Assembly (NCBI GenBank): GCA_016748015.1
Contig: JAAOMT010000134.1
Coordinates: 1,516,584-1,562,960 of the forward strand
From: Geosiphon pyriformis
Taxonomy: Eukaryota; Glomeromycota; Glomeromycetes; Archaeosporales; Geosiphonaceae
Length of the DNA: 46,377 nucleotides
Direction of reading: 5' to 3'
Shown here: one piece after another, positions 45,064 through 46,377 of the stretch
How the letters are laid out: the number at the start of each line of letters is the position of its first letter
How positions within the stretch are numbered: the stretch's first letter is position 1
Made by a program: the position numbers and the translations under genes
Notes under the pieces: generated by a model
What the model was told of the DNA's origin: nothing
Seen by the model: the letters and a program-made list of their open reading frames with translations, nothing else
The model's database searches: none

Positions 45064-45640
45064 TCATGTTCTTGTATTAATCTGAATGGATTGTCTGGGT
45101 TTCTGAAGTTTCAATAATAAATTATGTTGTTGTGTAAGAAGTATTGTTTGGCTTGTTGTTGTAACCGATGTTTTTTTATCTGAGAACCAATCTGTTGGAA
45201 TTGTTAATGTCTTCAAATATTGTTTAAGATTGTTGTAGTTTTTGGGATTCATTGTTTGTTGTTTTGTTGTTAATTCAAATGGGTGTTGTTTTTATGTTTT
45301 AATCTTGTCTCATTCTTGAGATACAATCAACATTGGTGTGAAGTTTTCCTGGTTTGTGATGTACAATGTATCAGTAGTTGGCTAAAAATCCTGTCCATTG
45401 AGTTTGTTTGGCATTCAGCTGAGTGTTTTTGTTTTGAAGCCATTTGAGTCCAATATTATCAGTAATAATATCGAATTCTTTGGGTCTGAGATAAAAGTTG
45501 AAGTGATGTAGGGCCCAGATTACTGCTGCAGTTTCTAATTCTGTTGCAAGATAGTTCTTTTCAGCCAGTTTCAATGTTCTGCTAGCATAAGCAATTACTT
45601 ACTCATTTCTATTGTTATCTAACTGTGATAGGATGGCACC
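45064..45640 (-). pseudogene. RNase H and connection region of element 4
   Basis: Open frame 45574-45371: KLAEKNYLATELETAAVIWALHHFNFYLRPKEF then IITDNIGLKWL, with Glu and Asp of the active site present. Upstream part: NASYTVFGAILSQ and AYASRTLK, with a stop between. The stretch 45252-45064 is the decayed tether to the integrase. Confidence 0.82.
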
Positions 45641-45945
45641 AAAGACAGTATAAGAGGCATTTGTTGCTAACCGGAATCAGTTGCTGAAATCTGGGTAGGT
45701 AAGAATTGGAGCTGTAGTTAGTTTTTCTTTGAAGATTTCAAATGCATTTTGGTGTTTAGCAGTCCATTTGTATTCGATGTTTTTGGTGATAAGCTGTTTG
45801 AAAGGTTTTGCAATTTTTGAGAATCTTTTGATAAACTTCCAATAATAGGAGACTAACCTTATAAATCCTCTTAGTTCTGTAGTGTTTTGAGGAGCTTTGA
45901 AGTTTTTGACAGTGTTACAGTTTAAGAATTTAGCAAAAAGAATCA
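45641..45945 (-). pseudogene. RT thumb of element 4, broken
   Basis: NFKAPQNTTELRGFIRLVSYYWKFIKRFSKIAKPFKQL, followed by KWTAKHQNAFEIFKEKL. To the right of about 45915 the expected GHIV-type residues are replaced by unrelated sequence, so RT palm and fingers are missing. Confidence 0.8.
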
Positions 45946-46013
45946 TAAAAATAATACAAACTATTCAATCATAATATAGCACAGTAATAATCTTAGAAAG
46001 ATAATAATTAACA

Positions 46014-46105
46014 TAGTAGCAAACACCATTTCGCGATAGTGGCAAGCACCAGTTCACAATAGCAGCCAACACCAACTGGTAATAGCAGCAAACACCAGGT
46101 TGAAA
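46014..46105 (+). repeat. 23-bp tandem array, four units
   Basis: Units at 46014, 46037, 46060 and 46083, all exactly 23 bp, consensus TAGYRGCAARCACCARNTNNNAA. It contains a rare CpG pair (TCGCGA) in unit 1. It sits 38 bp upstream of the TATA core. Confidence 0.9.
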
Positions 46106-46142
46106 TATCAAAAAAAAAGTATTTTCTCGTAGAACTACAAAC

Positions 46143-46152
46143 ATGTATATAT
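46143..46152 (+). promoter_or_regulatory. TATA box of the right-end element
   Basis: ATGTATATATACAGTAG lies downstream of the 23-bp array. Nearly identical to 38180-38196 in LTR3. Confidence 0.5.
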
Positions 46153-46377
46153 ACAGTAGTTTTAATATTGGGAAATAATCAATCAAGTAATAAAAATCAT
46201 AACTTATCAAGCAACAGATCCAATTTTATCCAACAAACTCCACTTTAAACCATACTTTCAAATTAAATATCCCAAGAAACTTTTAAAAATCAAAAAGAAA
46301 TGAAAAAGAATATTTAAAACGGAACTATTACAACCCAAAGTATTAAGAAACTTACTTGTATTATTTATTGAATGAAA

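Larger units (their letters stand above)
42073..45945 (-). mobile_element. Ty3/gypsy element 4, 3' half
   Basis: 3' LTR 42073-43055, then on the - strand ORF3, integrase, RNase H and RT thumb going rightwards. A different family from elements 1-3: other LTR sequence and a pol distinct from theirs. It inserted into element 3's zinc region. The RT ends abruptly near 45915-45945. Confidence 0.85.
45946..46377 (+). mobile_element. Probable 5' part of another LTR (element 5)
   Basis: A promoter-like module starts within element 4's RT: a 4 x 23-bp array (46014-46105) followed by ATGTATATATACAGTAG (46143-46158), the same TATA core as LTR3. The remainder is A/C-rich with no ORF. The left edge cannot be fixed because no TG terminus is visible, and the right edge is off the window. 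Confidence 0.45.

Noticed and set aside
754-45945. Alternative genetic code with TGA read as Trp
   Set aside because: TGA does fall at Trp positions, but TAA and TAG fall equally at Gln and TGA also at Arg positions, as expected from C-to-T and G-to-A decay; frameshifts are also present.

Overview
The window looks like a gene-free, transposon-only stretch of a fungal nuclear genome. I read it as an arbuscular mycorrhizal fungus (Glomeromycotina, Rhizophagus-like). The basis is the very low G+C, the near absence of CpG, and a LINE plus dUTPase-bearing Ty3/gypsy elements that resemble families I know from that group; the assignment is from recognition, not from a search. No host gene, tRNA, rRNA or CRISPR array is visible.

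Layout. 1-620 is part of an LTR (family 4, + strand). 754-1990 is a decayed gypsy integrase (+). 1990-4394 is AT-rich and unresolved. 4395-4502 is a small family-4 LTR scrap. 4503-7959 is a decayed gypsy element B (-; protease, gag and 5' LTR). 7960-12300 holds decayed + strand gypsy sequence: the end of one internal region, LTR 8210-9048, integrase and ORF3 remnants, and an LTR from 11256.

12575-37935 is one LINE (+) split by two full gypsy elements, both on the - strand. Element 1 spans 14131-24076 with a TCTT target duplication, and element 2 spans 25489-35773 with GTGG. Removing each element plus one duplication copy rejoins the LINE reading frame. The LINE is cut again at 37936 by element 3 (+), which is itself cut at 42073 by element 4 (-), which appears broken near 45945 by the start of another element. 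This gives a nest of at least four levels.

Genes and how they work together. Elements 1-3 share the order gag (CCHC knuckle), aspartic protease, Cys-rich zinc region and, where present, dUTPase, RT, RNase H, integrase and then a third ORF that runs to the polypurine tract. This ORF3 occurs in elements 1, 2 and 4 and in two decayed copies, always ending in a D-F-N/D-x-A-Q-x-stop type motif. The LINE has an RRM/zinc-knuckle ORF1 and an endonuclease/RT ORF2. Every copy is dead: frames carry stops at former Trp, Gln and Arg codons, and catalytic Asp residues have become Asn.

Most notable points: (1) every recognisable LTR family carries a different tandem array just upstream of its TATA box, several with 10-, 20- or 40/41-bp periods; (2) ORF3; (3) LTR pairs that differ almost only by transitions, many of them CA-versus-TG swaps expected from lost methylated CpG.
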